Shown piece by piece: positions 8,201 through 16,280 of a stretch of 22,924 bases of DNA; within the stretch, counting starts at the first letter, position 1; each line of letters starts with the position of its first letter. This stretch comes from Pedobacter sp. UBA2067 (GTDB lineage Bacteria > Bacteroidota > Bacteroidia > Sphingobacteriales > Sphingobacteriaceae). The stretch lies in assembly GCA_002333205.1 (NCBI GenBank), contig DDAD01000122.1, positions 9,285-32,208 of the forward strand, given 5' to 3'. The position numbers and the translations under genes were made by a program. The notes under the pieces are model-generated. The model did no database searches. It had not been told where the DNA came from and was given only the letters and a program-made list of their open reading frames with translations.

Positions 8201-9223
8201 TTAGTTTTTAACGATTGTGTAGGTTGGTTCTGCAGGGTCTAGTGAGATCGTGTAATTTCCAGCTTCTGATAATGAGATATCATCTCCGCCTTTCACAAAT
8301 TTTCCTTCTTTAACACCGAGGTTAACATCCCAGGTATCATTCATTCTAAATTTGTACTTACCTACTTTTAGGTTTGCGGTTAGTTTCCAAAGGCCAGTTC
8401 CGTCGTTGATAAACTTCAGGTCGGTGTCGTTATCCCAACCACCTGGTGTAGCGTCACCTACTAATCCCCATGAATCTGCATTTTCAATTTTGTAGGTGCC
8501 CTTGTTTAAATCTACTGTGATTTTCTTCAATCCAGGTGTTCCTGCATTCAGGTTGCCTGCACCTCCGTCTGAGCTAACAGCATCTCCACCGCCATCGCCA
8601 TAGGCAAGACCACTGTCCCATGATTTCTTAGTGGTAACCTTGAAGCCAAGCTTGTCGGCTGGCATGTTAATGATACCTACATATACGCCGTTTCCAGTAA
8701 GTGAAATCAAGCTATCTGCATTTGCGAAATCCCAGTTAATATAATCTCCTGGAACATACAACCATGTAGATGCAAGGTAAGGTGTTCCACTAATCGTGAT
8801 TACATTCGAGTACGTCGGAACATTTGGTGCAGGTGCGGATTTCAAACGCACTTCCATTTCTGCAGGTGCGCCGATGGTCGCGCCAAGGCTTAACATCATT
8901 TTATTTAATTCTGCAACGGTTGCACTATAAGTAGTAGTTGTTACTACGGTCTCTTTCGCAGTTCTAAAGTTATTTCCTTTAAGATCAAACTGCAAGGTAC
9001 TGGTTACAGGAACCGGGTAGCCGGTAACAGTTGCTATAGGATAGGTAAAGGTAACTGCAGTTGCATCACCAGCTGCGATGTTTAGGTTTACGCTTGTCGC
9101 AGATGCAGCAAGCGTTCCCGCAGGGCTGGCGTCAGATAGGACTCTATCTTCATCCTTTTTACAAGACCATAGCGAGAGCATCATCATGCCCATTGCTACA
9201 GTTTTTAAGATATTTGCTTTCAT
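8201..9223 (-). CDS. susE: SusE-type outer-membrane starch-binding lipoprotein
   Basis: A 340-residue surface lipoprotein that binds starch or maltodextrin for the SusCD transporter. The signal peptide ends in LSLWSC with the lipidated Cys21, followed by Lys-Lys-Asp-Glu, a surface-export type tail. Residues about 30-150 look like the SusE N-terminal Ig-like domain (Thr/Val/Ala-rich beta strands). Two tandem carbohydrate-binding modules follow: one from WLYVPGDYINWDF (about 154-240) and one from WGLVGDATPGGWDNDTD to the C-terminus. The second motif is a hallmark of SusE/SusF modules. SusF proteins have one more such module, so this is nearer SusE in size. It lies 18 nt after susD and is followed by the hairpin terminator. 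Identity as a family member is strong; the exact glucan bound is inferred from context. Confidence 0.88.
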   Translation of the reverse strand: MKANILKTVAMGMMMLSLWSCKKDEDRVLSDASPAGTLAASATSVNLNIAAGDATAVTFTYPIATVTGYPVPVTSTLQFDLKGNNFRTAKETVVTTTTYSATVAELNKMMLSLGATIGAPAEMEVRLKSAPAPNVPTYSNVITISGTPYLASTWLYVPGDYINWDFANADSLISLTGNGVYVGIINMPADKLGFKVTTKKSWDSGLAYGDGGGDAVSSDGGAGNLNAGTPGLKKITVDLNKGTYKIENADSWGLVGDATPGGWDNDTDLKFINDGTGLWKLTANLKVGKYKFRMNDTWDVNLGVKEGKFVKGGDDISLSEAGNYTISLDPAEPTYTIVKN

Positions 9224-9241
9224 GTTTTTAAGATCTTATGA

Positions 9242-10822
9242 TTAATAACCTGGGTTCTGAACTAAGTTTGGATTCGCAATTAAATCGGCTGCTGGTATTG
9301 GGAAGATATTACGAGTTTCGTCAATAGCTCTTCCAGCTTGTTCGCCACCTTTAAATGGCCATAAGTAATTGCCACCGGTAAATCTGCCATAACGGATTAA
9401 ATCGGTACGACGATGACCTTCCCAGTATAGTTCTCTCGCACGTTCGTCTATAAAAAAGTTTGTAGAAATGCTAGTTACATTACCTGAGGCATTTCCATAT
9501 GCACGGGTACGTAAGGCATTAACATAAGCAAGTGCTTGCGCCGTGGTACCACCTGCACCACCACGAGTAACCGCTTCGCCATAAATCAGGTATTGCTCAG
9601 CAAGTCTGAAAATCGGGAAGTCAAGTGAGCTCAAAGTACCGTCTAATGATGGTGCTGGTACGCCCTGAGCATTTACATTTTTAAATTTAGTCACTGCCAA
9701 ACCATCCGTGAATGTATTAATATCATCTACGGTAGGTTTGCTTCCAAAAAACACACCTCGTTTGTCTAGGTTGCCTTCAGTATCTGGAAATAGCGCAGGA
9801 AGATTCTGACGGGTTCTGTTTCCAACCCATGCACCATTTGGCACACCATATGATGCCGGATTCATATCAGGATTTAATGCTGCATTGATTAAAAAGGTGG
9901 TTCCTCCAAAATTCGAACCTTTCATACCATCATAATTAATGGTTAAAATGGCTTCTTGATTATTCTCCGTATTAGAGGTGTTGAACAAATCCTGATAATT
10001 CGACTTTAAAGCATAACCAGCATTAATAACTTTACTGGAGTAGGTAACAGCTTCCGTATACTTAGGCGTACCAGTATACACTTCTGCGTTCAGGTAAAGA
10101 CGTGCCAATAATGCCCAGTCTGCACCTTTATCAGCTCTTCCATAAACGCTACGCGGTTCGGCTAAATCAGCTTCAATTGCCAATAATTCAGATTCAACAT
10201 ATTTAAACAATTCAGCTCTTGTAATCTGCTTTGGGGCTACTTTACCAATTGTATTCTCTTCTGTAACAAAAGGCGGGTTACCAAAACCATCCATAAGTAC
10301 CCAATATTGATAGGCTCTTAGAAAGCGTGCCTCAGCACGGTATTTCTGGATATCAGCAGCATCATTGCCAGTGATTCCTCGTTCAGCGAGTTTCTCTGGG
10401 GTACTTTCCCGAAGGAATTCGTTTACGAACGTAATCTGAATCATACTTCTCGAATACAATCCTCTTAAGAATACGTTATCCGTTGCCCAGGTAGATCTGT
10501 TTAACTCGGGAATCCCGATATCATTCCAGGCACAAACTGCTTCGTCAGTGGTTAACTCCTGACTGGTCCAAAATAACCTGAGAAAGTCTGCAAAACCTGG
10601 ATCAATACCACCGATTTCACTTGCACTAGAACCGGAAGCACTAGTTAAACCGAATGATGCATAAAGTTTGATTAAGGCCTCAGAATATCCTTTTGGTGTG
10701 GCATAAACCTCTGTAGCTGTTACATCGTTGGTAGGCTTTAAATTTAAGTCTTCCTTTTTGCAGGCACTAAAAGACATCAGGAACATTCCAGATACCAGTG
10801 CTATTTTATGTAATTTTTTCAT
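9242..10822 (-). CDS. susD: SusD/RagB-family nutrient-binding lipoprotein
   Basis: A surface lipoprotein that forms the lid of the SusC transporter and binds glucan. The frame is open up to an ATG at 10849, inside the susC coding end, but the ATG at 10822-10820 is preferred: it gives MKKLHKIALVSGMFLMSFSAC with lipidated Cys21 followed by KKED, sits 13 nt after the susC stop, and has an A-rich leader (AAAAAGAAAA) typical of this phylum. This gives 526 residues, normal for the family. SusD landmarks are present: TPR-like helices with RAEARFLRAYQYW, the FFIDERARELYWEGHRR segment, and the ending FPIPAADLIANPNLVQNPGY. The C-terminal tyrosine is a family habit. Its glucan specificity is inferred from neighbouring enzymes. 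Confidence 0.93.
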   Translation of the reverse strand: MKKLHKIALVSGMFLMSFSACKKEDLNLKPTNDVTATEVYATPKGYSEALIKLYASFGLTSASGSSASEIGGIDPGFADFLRLFWTSQELTTDEAVCAWNDIGIPELNRSTWATDNVFLRGLYSRSMIQITFVNEFLRESTPEKLAERGITGNDAADIQKYRAEARFLRAYQYWVLMDGFGNPPFVTEENTIGKVAPKQITRAELFKYVESELLAIEADLAEPRSVYGRADKGADWALLARLYLNAEVYTGTPKYTEAVTYSSKVINAGYALKSNYQDLFNTSNTENNQEAILTINYDGMKGSNFGGTTFLINAALNPDMNPASYGVPNGAWVGNRTRQNLPALFPDTEGNLDKRGVFFGSKPTVDDINTFTDGLAVTKFKNVNAQGVPAPSLDGTLSSLDFPIFRLAEQYLIYGEAVTRGGAGGTTAQALAYVNALRTRAYGNASGNVTSISTNFFIDERARELYWEGHRRTDLIRYGRFTGGNYLWPFKGGEQAGRAIDETRNIFPIPAADLIANPNLVQNPGY

Positions 10823-10835
10823 TTTTCTTTTTGAA

Positions 10836-13784
10836 TTAAAACCCAACATTTAGACCTAGCGTATATGTTCTTGGTCTTGGATATAAATTGTAATCGATAC
10901 CAGATGCCAACTCAGGATCTAGTCCTTTGTAATCACTGATTACAAATACATTCTGAACGTTTCCAGAAATTCTAAGTGTCGTATTGCCGTTTGCAGACAG
11001 TTTACCTAAGTTGTAAGATAAACCAACATTATCCATTTTTAGGAAGGAAGCGTTTTTGATGTAGTAATCACTTAAGTATTGATAATTGGTAAAATTGGTA
11101 TTTAGGAAATCAACGGCAGCGTTGTTGATTGGGCCGTTCGGACTTAAAATATTACTTTTGATGCCGAAATTGGAGCTTACGTTGTCATACACGTAATTAC
11201 CAAAGTTTGCTCTAAGCACTGTGCTTAGCGTCCATTTCTTATAGCTAAAAGCAGTATTAAATCCAACTGTTATATTTGGATCAGGTGATTTGTAAAAATA
11301 TTGATCGCTAGTATTAATGATGCCGTCTTCATTTCTGTCTACATAAACACCTTCTAAAGGTAGTCCATCGGAATTATAAACTTGTTGGTAAACAAAGAAT
11401 GCACCTGGAATTTGATTTACAGCATTATATTTCAAAGTCGTTCCTGTTGCACCGGTGATATTACCAGCACCAACCTTAGAAGCTGGATCAGGGTTTAAGG
11501 TCAAATTGGTTACTTTTCTTTTGTTGTATGCCAAGTTGAAACCAAAGTCCCAGTTCACATTTTCACTCTGAATGGCAGCGAAATTGATGCTAGCTTCAAA
11601 TCCCCGAACCTCCATATTACCTACGTTGGTCGTTAACAAGTTGTTAAAGTTTGTACCGACTGGAATGTTAATGGTACTTAACAAATCTCTCGTTTTTTTG
11701 TAGTACGCATCCAAAGTACCGGAAATTCTTCCGCCAGCGAAACCGTAATCAATACCAGCGTTATAAGTCGTGGTCGATTCCCATCTCAAATCCGGATCAT
11801 ATGCTGCTGGAGTATAGTAGTCATAGAATTGGTTACCTACCTGATACTGGCCTGTCGGACTGTTTGCATAGTACTTGGACAAATAATCGTAGTTACCAAT
11901 ACCGTCCTTGTTTCCAGTCTCACCATAACTTAATCTCAATTTCAAGTCAGAAAGTATTTTGCTGTCTTTAAGGAAGTCTTCACCGATTACTCTCCACGTT
12001 AAACCTACGGATGGGAAGTATCCCCAGCGGTTATCTTCTGCGAATTTTGAAGAAGCATCAGCCCTCATGGTACCCGACAGAATGTATTTATCATTTAGGG
12101 TATAGACTAACCTTCCATAGTAAGAAAGCAATTTATTTTGTTCTACACCGAAGGGAAATGTTGGTGTGGTTTGTACAGCGCCGGTTGCACGGTAGGTCGG
12201 GAAGTTGAAACCAGTAACTGCATTATCATAATACCCATAACCAGCTGTCGCATCAATACGGTGAATTCCGATATTTCTCGCATAGTTCAAATAGAACTCA
12301 GAAATCTTGTTTGTTTCCTGATTTAATGACTGTGATCTTGATCCTTCAGTAGCGAATGATTGTGCTGCAAAAGCTGGAATACTGATTCTTCCGTAGCCTT
12401 TAGATACATCGTAAGCTAAATTCAAGTTGGCATGTAATTCAGGTAAAAAGTGAAAAGAATAATCTAAACGGATGTTACCGATGCTTCTTTCGGTTTTTCC
12501 ATTGTTGTTATTCAACCTGATTAGTGAAACCGGATTCCTAGGGGCGTTCGGATTAGGAACTGCACCTTGAGTCCATTCGAAGTAGTTACCAAATGCATTA
12601 TCAGCATACACCGACTGCGTCGGATCAAACTGAATTGCAGATGCAATAGCACCTGCATTTGCAAAATGGCTATCAGTTAAAGATCCTTTTAAATTCAAAT
12701 CAATTTTTAAATGGTTATCGAATAAAGTTGGACTAACGGTAATAGCTCCTGTTGCACGTTTTAAACGGTCAGTGATGATTGTTCCTTGTTGATCCAGGTA
12801 ACCGCCAGATACGCGGTAAGGCACATCTTGGAACTTACCAGCGATACTTAAGTTATTATCTGTAGTAAAGGCATTTTGATAGATTTCATCTTGCCAATCT
12901 GTATTTTCAGCACCCAACAACGCCTGGCGAGCTGCAGTTCCATTTGCATTAACATATTCGCGAATCTGCGCAGCAGATAAAACATCTACTTTCTTAGCAA
13001 CGGTGGCAATCGAGTTGTTGGTTACGAAGTTAATTTCCGGTGCACCTGAGCCACCTTTTTTGGTGGTAATCAAGATTACACCGTTTGAAGCTCTTGAACC
13101 GTAGATTGCAGTTGCATTCGCATCTTTTAATACAGTGAAGGTTTCAATGTCATTCGGGTTGATCAATGCCAGTGGGTTTGCAGCATTACCAATCGAGTTA
13201 CCACTCAATGGTACCCCGTCAATAACGATCAAGGGATCATTACTTGCATTCAAAGAGGCACCACCCCGGATTCGAATCACACCACCACCACCTGGTGTAC
13301 CACCATTGTTCACAATGTTTACACCAGCTACTTTACCTTGAATCAATTGCTCAGGTGTGGTAACAGTACCTTTTTGGAAATCCTTAGCGCCTACTGTAGT
13401 AATGGAACCGGTTAGATTCTTCTTTTCTGCAGTACCGTAGCCGATTACCACAACCTCATTCAGGTTTTGTGCATCTGGCTTCAGACTAATGTTTGCGGTA
13501 GTGTTTCCGGAGATGGTTACTGTTTGGTCGTACGGTGTATAACCTATGTAACTCACGGTTACCGTTACGGTGCCATTTGCCAGTCCGGTGATTCTGAAGT
13601 TTCCTTCAACATCAGTCGATGTGCTTTTGTTCAGACTTTTGATCTGCACCGAAGCACCGGGTAAACCCTGTCCCGTTTCATCTAAAACTTTACCGGAAAG
13701 CGTTCCGGTTTGTGCTTGTACTGTAACTGCTGCAAATAGAAACAGCAACAGTAAGCAAGACTTCATTACGTAAAATACTTTCAT
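10836..13784 (-). CDS. susC: SusC/RagA-family TonB-dependent outer-membrane transporter
   Basis: A 982-residue outer-membrane barrel that imports malto-oligosaccharides using TonB energy together with SusD. In order: a Sec signal peptide (about 1-24, ending VQA), a carboxypeptidase-D regulatory-like domain (about 26-105), a TonB box region EVVVIGYGT (110-118), a plug domain to about residue 245 containing the Gly-rich IRIRGGAS segment and GSRASNGVILITTKKG, then the beta-barrel ending in a terminal Phe. There is no N-terminal STN domain, so no anti-sigma-factor signalling is expected. A second in-frame ATG at codon 7 (13766) would also leave a usable signal peptide, so the start is uncertain by 6 residues. 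It is the first gene of the locus, preceded by 432 nt that hold a promoter and LacI-type operators. Confidence 0.95.
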   Translation of the reverse strand: MKVFYVMKSCLLLLFLFAAVTVQAQTGTLSGKVLDETGQGLPGASVQIKSLNKSTSTDVEGNFRITGLANGTVTVTVSYIGYTPYDQTVTISGNTTANISLKPDAQNLNEVVVIGYGTAEKKNLTGSITTVGAKDFQKGTVTTPEQLIQGKVAGVNIVNNGGTPGGGGVIRIRGGASLNASNDPLIVIDGVPLSGNSIGNAANPLALINPNDIETFTVLKDANATAIYGSRASNGVILITTKKGGSGAPEINFVTNNSIATVAKKVDVLSAAQIREYVNANGTAARQALLGAENTDWQDEIYQNAFTTDNNLSIAGKFQDVPYRVSGGYLDQQGTIITDRLKRATGAITVSPTLFDNHLKIDLNLKGSLTDSHFANAGAIASAIQFDPTQSVYADNAFGNYFEWTQGAVPNPNAPRNPVSLIRLNNNNGKTERSIGNIRLDYSFHFLPELHANLNLAYDVSKGYGRISIPAFAAQSFATEGSRSQSLNQETNKISEFYLNYARNIGIHRIDATAGYGYYDNAVTGFNFPTYRATGAVQTTPTFPFGVEQNKLLSYYGRLVYTLNDKYILSGTMRADASSKFAEDNRWGYFPSVGLTWRVIGEDFLKDSKILSDLKLRLSYGETGNKDGIGNYDYLSKYYANSPTGQYQVGNQFYDYYTPAAYDPDLRWESTTTYNAGIDYGFAGGRISGTLDAYYKKTRDLLSTINIPVGTNFNNLLTTNVGNMEVRGFEASINFAAIQSENVNWDFGFNLAYNKRKVTNLTLNPDPASKVGAGNITGATGTTLKYNAVNQIPGAFFVYQQVYNSDGLPLEGVYVDRNEDGIINTSDQYFYKSPDPNITVGFNTAFSYKKWTLSTVLRANFGNYVYDNVSSNFGIKSNILSPNGPINNAAVDFLNTNFTNYQYLSDYYIKNASFLKMDNVGLSYNLGKLSANGNTTLRISGNVQNVFVISDYKGLDPELASGIDYNLYPRPRTYTLGLNVGF

Positions 13785-14032
13785 ATTCCGAACTCGTTTT
13801 TATGGTGATATATTTAGTTAACACTTAGTGTGTATACAATCGTGGTAAATTTACAATCCAACTTTAGAATTCAAAATTTTATACTACAAAATATTTGTAA
13901 GCAATATTTTATACGTTAAAACCGTGAAATTTTGATCATATATACTTTTTGTCAAATTTCAAAATTGCACAAACAAGAATACAAATAATTATAAATCAAT
14001 AAATTACAGGAAAGACCCCCTCAAGATGGTGT

Positions 14033-14063
14033 CAAAGATACACTAAGGTAAATACACGTGAAA
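14033..14063 (-). promoter_or_regulatory. Probable susC promoter (Bacteroidota sigma type)
   Basis: On the minus strand, TATCTTTG at 14040-14033 matches the -7 consensus TAnnTTTG of this phylum exactly. TTTC at 14063-14060 matches three of four bases of the -33 element TTTG, with a 19-nt spacer, the expected distance. Transcription would start near 14028, about 240 nt before the susC ATG. It is the only exact minus-strand TAnnTTTG I found between lacI and susC. Confidence 0.55.
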
Positions 14064-14064
14064 T

Positions 14065-14094
14065 TTCGGGAACGTTACCGGGATCGTTCCCGAA
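14065..14094. promoter_or_regulatory. Two abutting LacI-type operators in a 30-bp dyad
   Basis: The arms TTCGGGAACG (14065-14074) and CGTTCCCGAA (14085-14094) are exact complements around a 10-nt centre. Inside are two near-palindromes, each with the central CG step typical of LacI/GalR-family sites: GGGAACGTTACC (14068-14079) and GGGATCGTTCCC (14080-14091), spaced 12 bp centre to centre, about one helical turn. They sit just upstream of the -33 element of the susC promoter and within 160 nt of the lacI gene. Binding by that regulator is inferred. Its position upstream of the promoter would allow activation as well as repression. Confidence 0.6.
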
Positions 14095-14216
14095 GAAAGT
14101 GAAGCGTCTGGTGGAAATTCTAAATCTACCGCTCAGAATTCGGCGCGTTTTGCAGATTTCGGCTGAAAGAATTTGAATTTTGTGAGCCTGAAATGCGCTG
14201 ATTTCTTAATGAAAAT

Positions 14217-15227
14217 TTAACGTGATGTAGAGGCTCTCTTCATCAGTTTAGAGTCGAGCACAACCTTGCATTTAAGGTCAACCGTCCCGGGCTCTTCGAG
14301 CATTTTGAACAGCAATGCTGCAGCTTCAATCCCGATCTTCGTAGCGGGTTGTGTAATGGTGGTCAGGGAAGGATTAAGCAGCGGCGCAATCTCCAGGCTG
14401 GAAAAGCCGATTACTTTCAAATCCTTTGGAATGGAAATGTTCAGGTCGTAACACGCGTAATAAGTTGCAAAGGCCAAACGCTCTACCGAGGTAAATACCC
14501 CATCGGGCTTAATCTTGGTCAGCATGTTCTTCAGAATGGTATTATTCTTCCGGTAGCTGTTGGTACAATCGATCACCAGTTTTTCATCATAGGGAATGTT
14601 AAACTCCGCTAATGCATCCAGGTAGCCTTGCATCCTGGTTTTACCAATGGATAGGTTTTTATTAATTACCAGGTAAGCAATCCGTTTACAGCCCTGGCTG
14701 ATCAGGTGCTTCGCGGCAGAAAAGCTGCTGTTATAGTCGTTCGTAATTACCCGTGGAGTGATGATATCTTCATATACCCTGTCGAAGAAGACCAGCGGCA
14801 AACGTTTTTCCGCGAGTTCATCCAGGTAAGTATGGTCATTTGCTTCTCCGGAAACAGACATGATGATGCCATCTGCCCTGCCGTTGTGCAAGTGACGGAT
14901 AAAGGAAACTTCTTTCTCATAGTCATCTTCGGTGGCGAAGATCAGGATGTGGTAGCCCTTTTCCCTTGCAATACGTTCAATACCATGAATGGCTTGCGAG
15001 AAGAAGTTATTGGCAAGTTCCGGAACGATTACCGCGATGGTCTTACTGCGCTGCTCCCGCAAATTGCTGGCATAGTGATTCGGCTGGTAGTTCAGCTCTT
15101 TTGCTTTGGCCAGGATGCGTTCTTTAGTAGCCTTGTTGATATCGCTGTTATCTCTGAACGCTCTTGAAACTGTAGAAGTGGAAAGATTTAACGACTTAGC
15201 AAGTTCTTTTATATTGATGTTATGCAT
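14217..15227 (-). CDS. LacI-family transcriptional regulator, probable regulator of the maltodextrin locus
   Basis: A 336-residue cytosolic DNA-binding protein of the LacI/GalR family. The N-terminal helix-turn-helix runs over about residues 5-25 (IKELAKSLNLSTSTVSRAF, with the recognition helix STVSRAF). The hinge helix region around 50-58 (NHYASNLRE) follows, then the periplasmic-binding-like sensor core starting KTIAVIVPELANNFF, ending with a family-typical KLMKRAST tail. It lies immediately upstream of susC on the same strand, and candidate operators lie between them, so it most likely senses maltose or an oligosaccharide and controls the locus. This differs from the Bacteroides sus system, which uses the membrane-bound SusR. 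The gene begins 15 nt after the polyprenyl synthase stop and may share its transcript. Effector and sign of control are not shown by the sequence. Confidence 0.9.
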   Translation of the reverse strand: MHNINIKELAKSLNLSTSTVSRAFRDNSDINKATKERILAKAKELNYQPNHYASNLREQRSKTIAVIVPELANNFFSQAIHGIERIAREKGYHILIFATEDDYEKEVSFIRHLHNGRADGIIMSVSGEANDHTYLDELAEKRLPLVFFDRVYEDIITPRVITNDYNSSFSAAKHLISQGCKRIAYLVINKNLSIGKTRMQGYLDALAEFNIPYDEKLVIDCTNSYRKNNTILKNMLTKIKPDGVFTSVERLAFATYYACYDLNISIPKDLKVIGFSSLEIAPLLNPSLTTITQPATKIGIEAAALLFKMLEEPGTVDLKCKVVLDSKLMKRASTSR

Positions 15228-15242
15228 GGTCCATAAAGGCTG

Positions 15243-16214
15243 TTATTTTTTTCGCTCTGTAGTATAGCGAACCAGCTGCTCCAGACCTGTACGGGCCTCA
15301 CCCGCTTCAAAGGTGTATAAGATATCGAAGGCTTCCTGCTGATATTCCAGCATTTTCTGATTCGCATAGTGCACCCCTTCTTTGGCATTCACAAAGTCAA
15401 TGATCTCTGCAATCTTCTTCGGATCTTCCTGATGATTTTTTACCAGGTTAATAATCCGCTTCTTTTCTGAACGTTCTGCACGGTTTAGTGCATAGATCAG
15501 CGGCAGTGTCACTTTCTTTTCTTTGATGTCAATGCCCAGAGGCTTTCCTACATTGTCGGTTCCGAAGTCAAAAGTATCATCTTTTATTTGAAAGGCAATA
15601 CCCACTTTTTCACCAAATAACCGCATTTTTTCAATTGTCTCCTCATCAGCACCAGCTGAGGCTGCCCCGCAGGCACAGCAGGAGGCAATTAAGGAAGCTG
15701 TCTTCTGACGGATTACATCGAAGTACAGACTTTCACTGATATCCATTTTCCGGACCTTCTCAATCTGCAGCAACTCCCCCTCGCTCATCTGCTTTACCGC
15801 TTCTGAAACGATCTGCAGCAACCGGAATTCATTGTTGTTTACGGAAAGCAAAAGCCCCTTCGCGAGCAGGTAATCACCCACCAGTACGGCAATCTTATTC
15901 TTCCATAAAGCATTGATTGAAAAGAAACCCCTGCGCTCATAAGCGTTATCAACCACATCATCATGCACCAGCGTAGCGGTGTGCAGCAGCTCCACAAGTG
16001 CCGCGCCGCGATGGGTAGATTCCAGGATGCCGCCGCAAAGCTTGGCCGCAAAAAAAACAAACATAGGCCTGATCTGCTTCCCTTTGCGTTTTACAATGTA
16101 ATGGGTAATCCGATCTAAAAGCGGGGCATCACTGTGCATTGAAGCCTTGAATTTCTCTTCAAAGGCATTGATGTCCGCTGCTATGGGTTGTTTAATTTGA
16201 TTTATTCCTGGCAT
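15243..16214 (-). CDS. Long-chain polyprenyl diphosphate synthase (trans-type)
   Basis: A 323-residue trans-isoprenyl diphosphate synthase that extends allylic diphosphates with isopentenyl diphosphate. The two Asp-rich motifs are complete: DDVVD (85-89) and DDTFD (212-216). GKQIRP (45-50) is the substrate-binding GKxxRP segment. The residues 4 and 5 before the first Asp motif are small (Ala80, Thr81) rather than aromatic, which is expected for a long-chain product. In this phylum that would be the hepta- or octaprenyl tail of menaquinone; the exact length cannot be read off. It is a soluble or membrane-peripheral enzyme of normal family length. It is not part of sugar metabolism but lies 15 nt before lacI on the same strand, so the two are probably co-transcribed. 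It resembles IspB/HepT-type enzymes. Confidence 0.9.
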   Translation of the reverse strand: MPGINQIKQPIAADINAFEEKFKASMHSDAPLLDRITHYIVKRKGKQIRPMFVFFAAKLCGGILESTHRGAALVELLHTATLVHDDVVDNAYERRGFFSINALWKNKIAVLVGDYLLAKGLLLSVNNNEFRLLQIVSEAVKQMSEGELLQIEKVRKMDISESLYFDVIRQKTASLIASCCACGAASAGADEETIEKMRLFGEKVGIAFQIKDDTFDFGTDNVGKPLGIDIKEKKVTLPLIYALNRAERSEKKRIINLVKNHQEDPKKIAEIIDFVNAKEGVHYANQKMLEYQQEAFDILYTFEAGEARTGLEQLVRYTTERKK

Positions 16215-16235
16215 TCAGGTTTTGAAATGTTTGTG

Positions 16236-16243
16236 CAAACTTA
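16236..16243 (-). promoter_or_regulatory. Candidate -7 element for the polyprenyl synthase gene (and lacI)
   Basis: TAAGTTTG on the minus strand is an exact TAnnTTTG match placed 22 nt before the ATG at 16214, which would give a leader of about 15 nt. No good TTTG lies at the -33 distance, so only half of the promoter is supported. It lies in the 66-nt gap after the YpdA-like gene. Confidence 0.4.
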
Positions 16244-16280
16244 ACTAAAATCCTTTATATGCAGCCTTAAATTGCAGATA

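Larger units (their letters stand above)
13785..14216 (-). other. Intergenic region between lacI and susC: control region and long leader
   Basis: A 432-nt stretch without a gene. From the susC side it holds about 240 nt of AT-rich DNA (the likely untranslated leader), a promoter match at 14033-14063, and a 30-bp dyad at 14065-14094. The remaining ~120 nt up to the lacI stop show no convincing intrinsic terminator. The leader has a repeated ATTTTATAC near 13876 and 13906, but no fold I can call as a riboswitch. No open frame longer than a few dozen codons on either strand looks like a gene. Confidence 0.6.

Noticed and set aside
10823..10849. Earlier susD start at 10849, overlapping the end of susC.
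   Set aside because: It would add nine polar residues before the lipoprotein signal and overlap susC; the ATG at 10822 gives a standard signal peptide and an A-rich leader.
14055..14060. CACGTG palindrome in the susC promoter spacer.
   Set aside because: A six-base palindrome is expected by chance in a window of this size and no regulator with this site is implied here.
14065..14094. The 30-bp dyad as the intrinsic terminator of lacI.
   Set aside because: The minus-strand sequence after the stem is AATTTCACG with no proper T-tract, the loop region itself has palindromic CG-centred symmetry, and it lies over 120 nt past the stop. A secondary role in RNA cannot be excluded.
14706..15167. Open frame of 153 codons on the plus strand opposite the lacI gene.
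   Set aside because: It lies wholly within the well-supported LacI-family coding region and shows no motif of its own.
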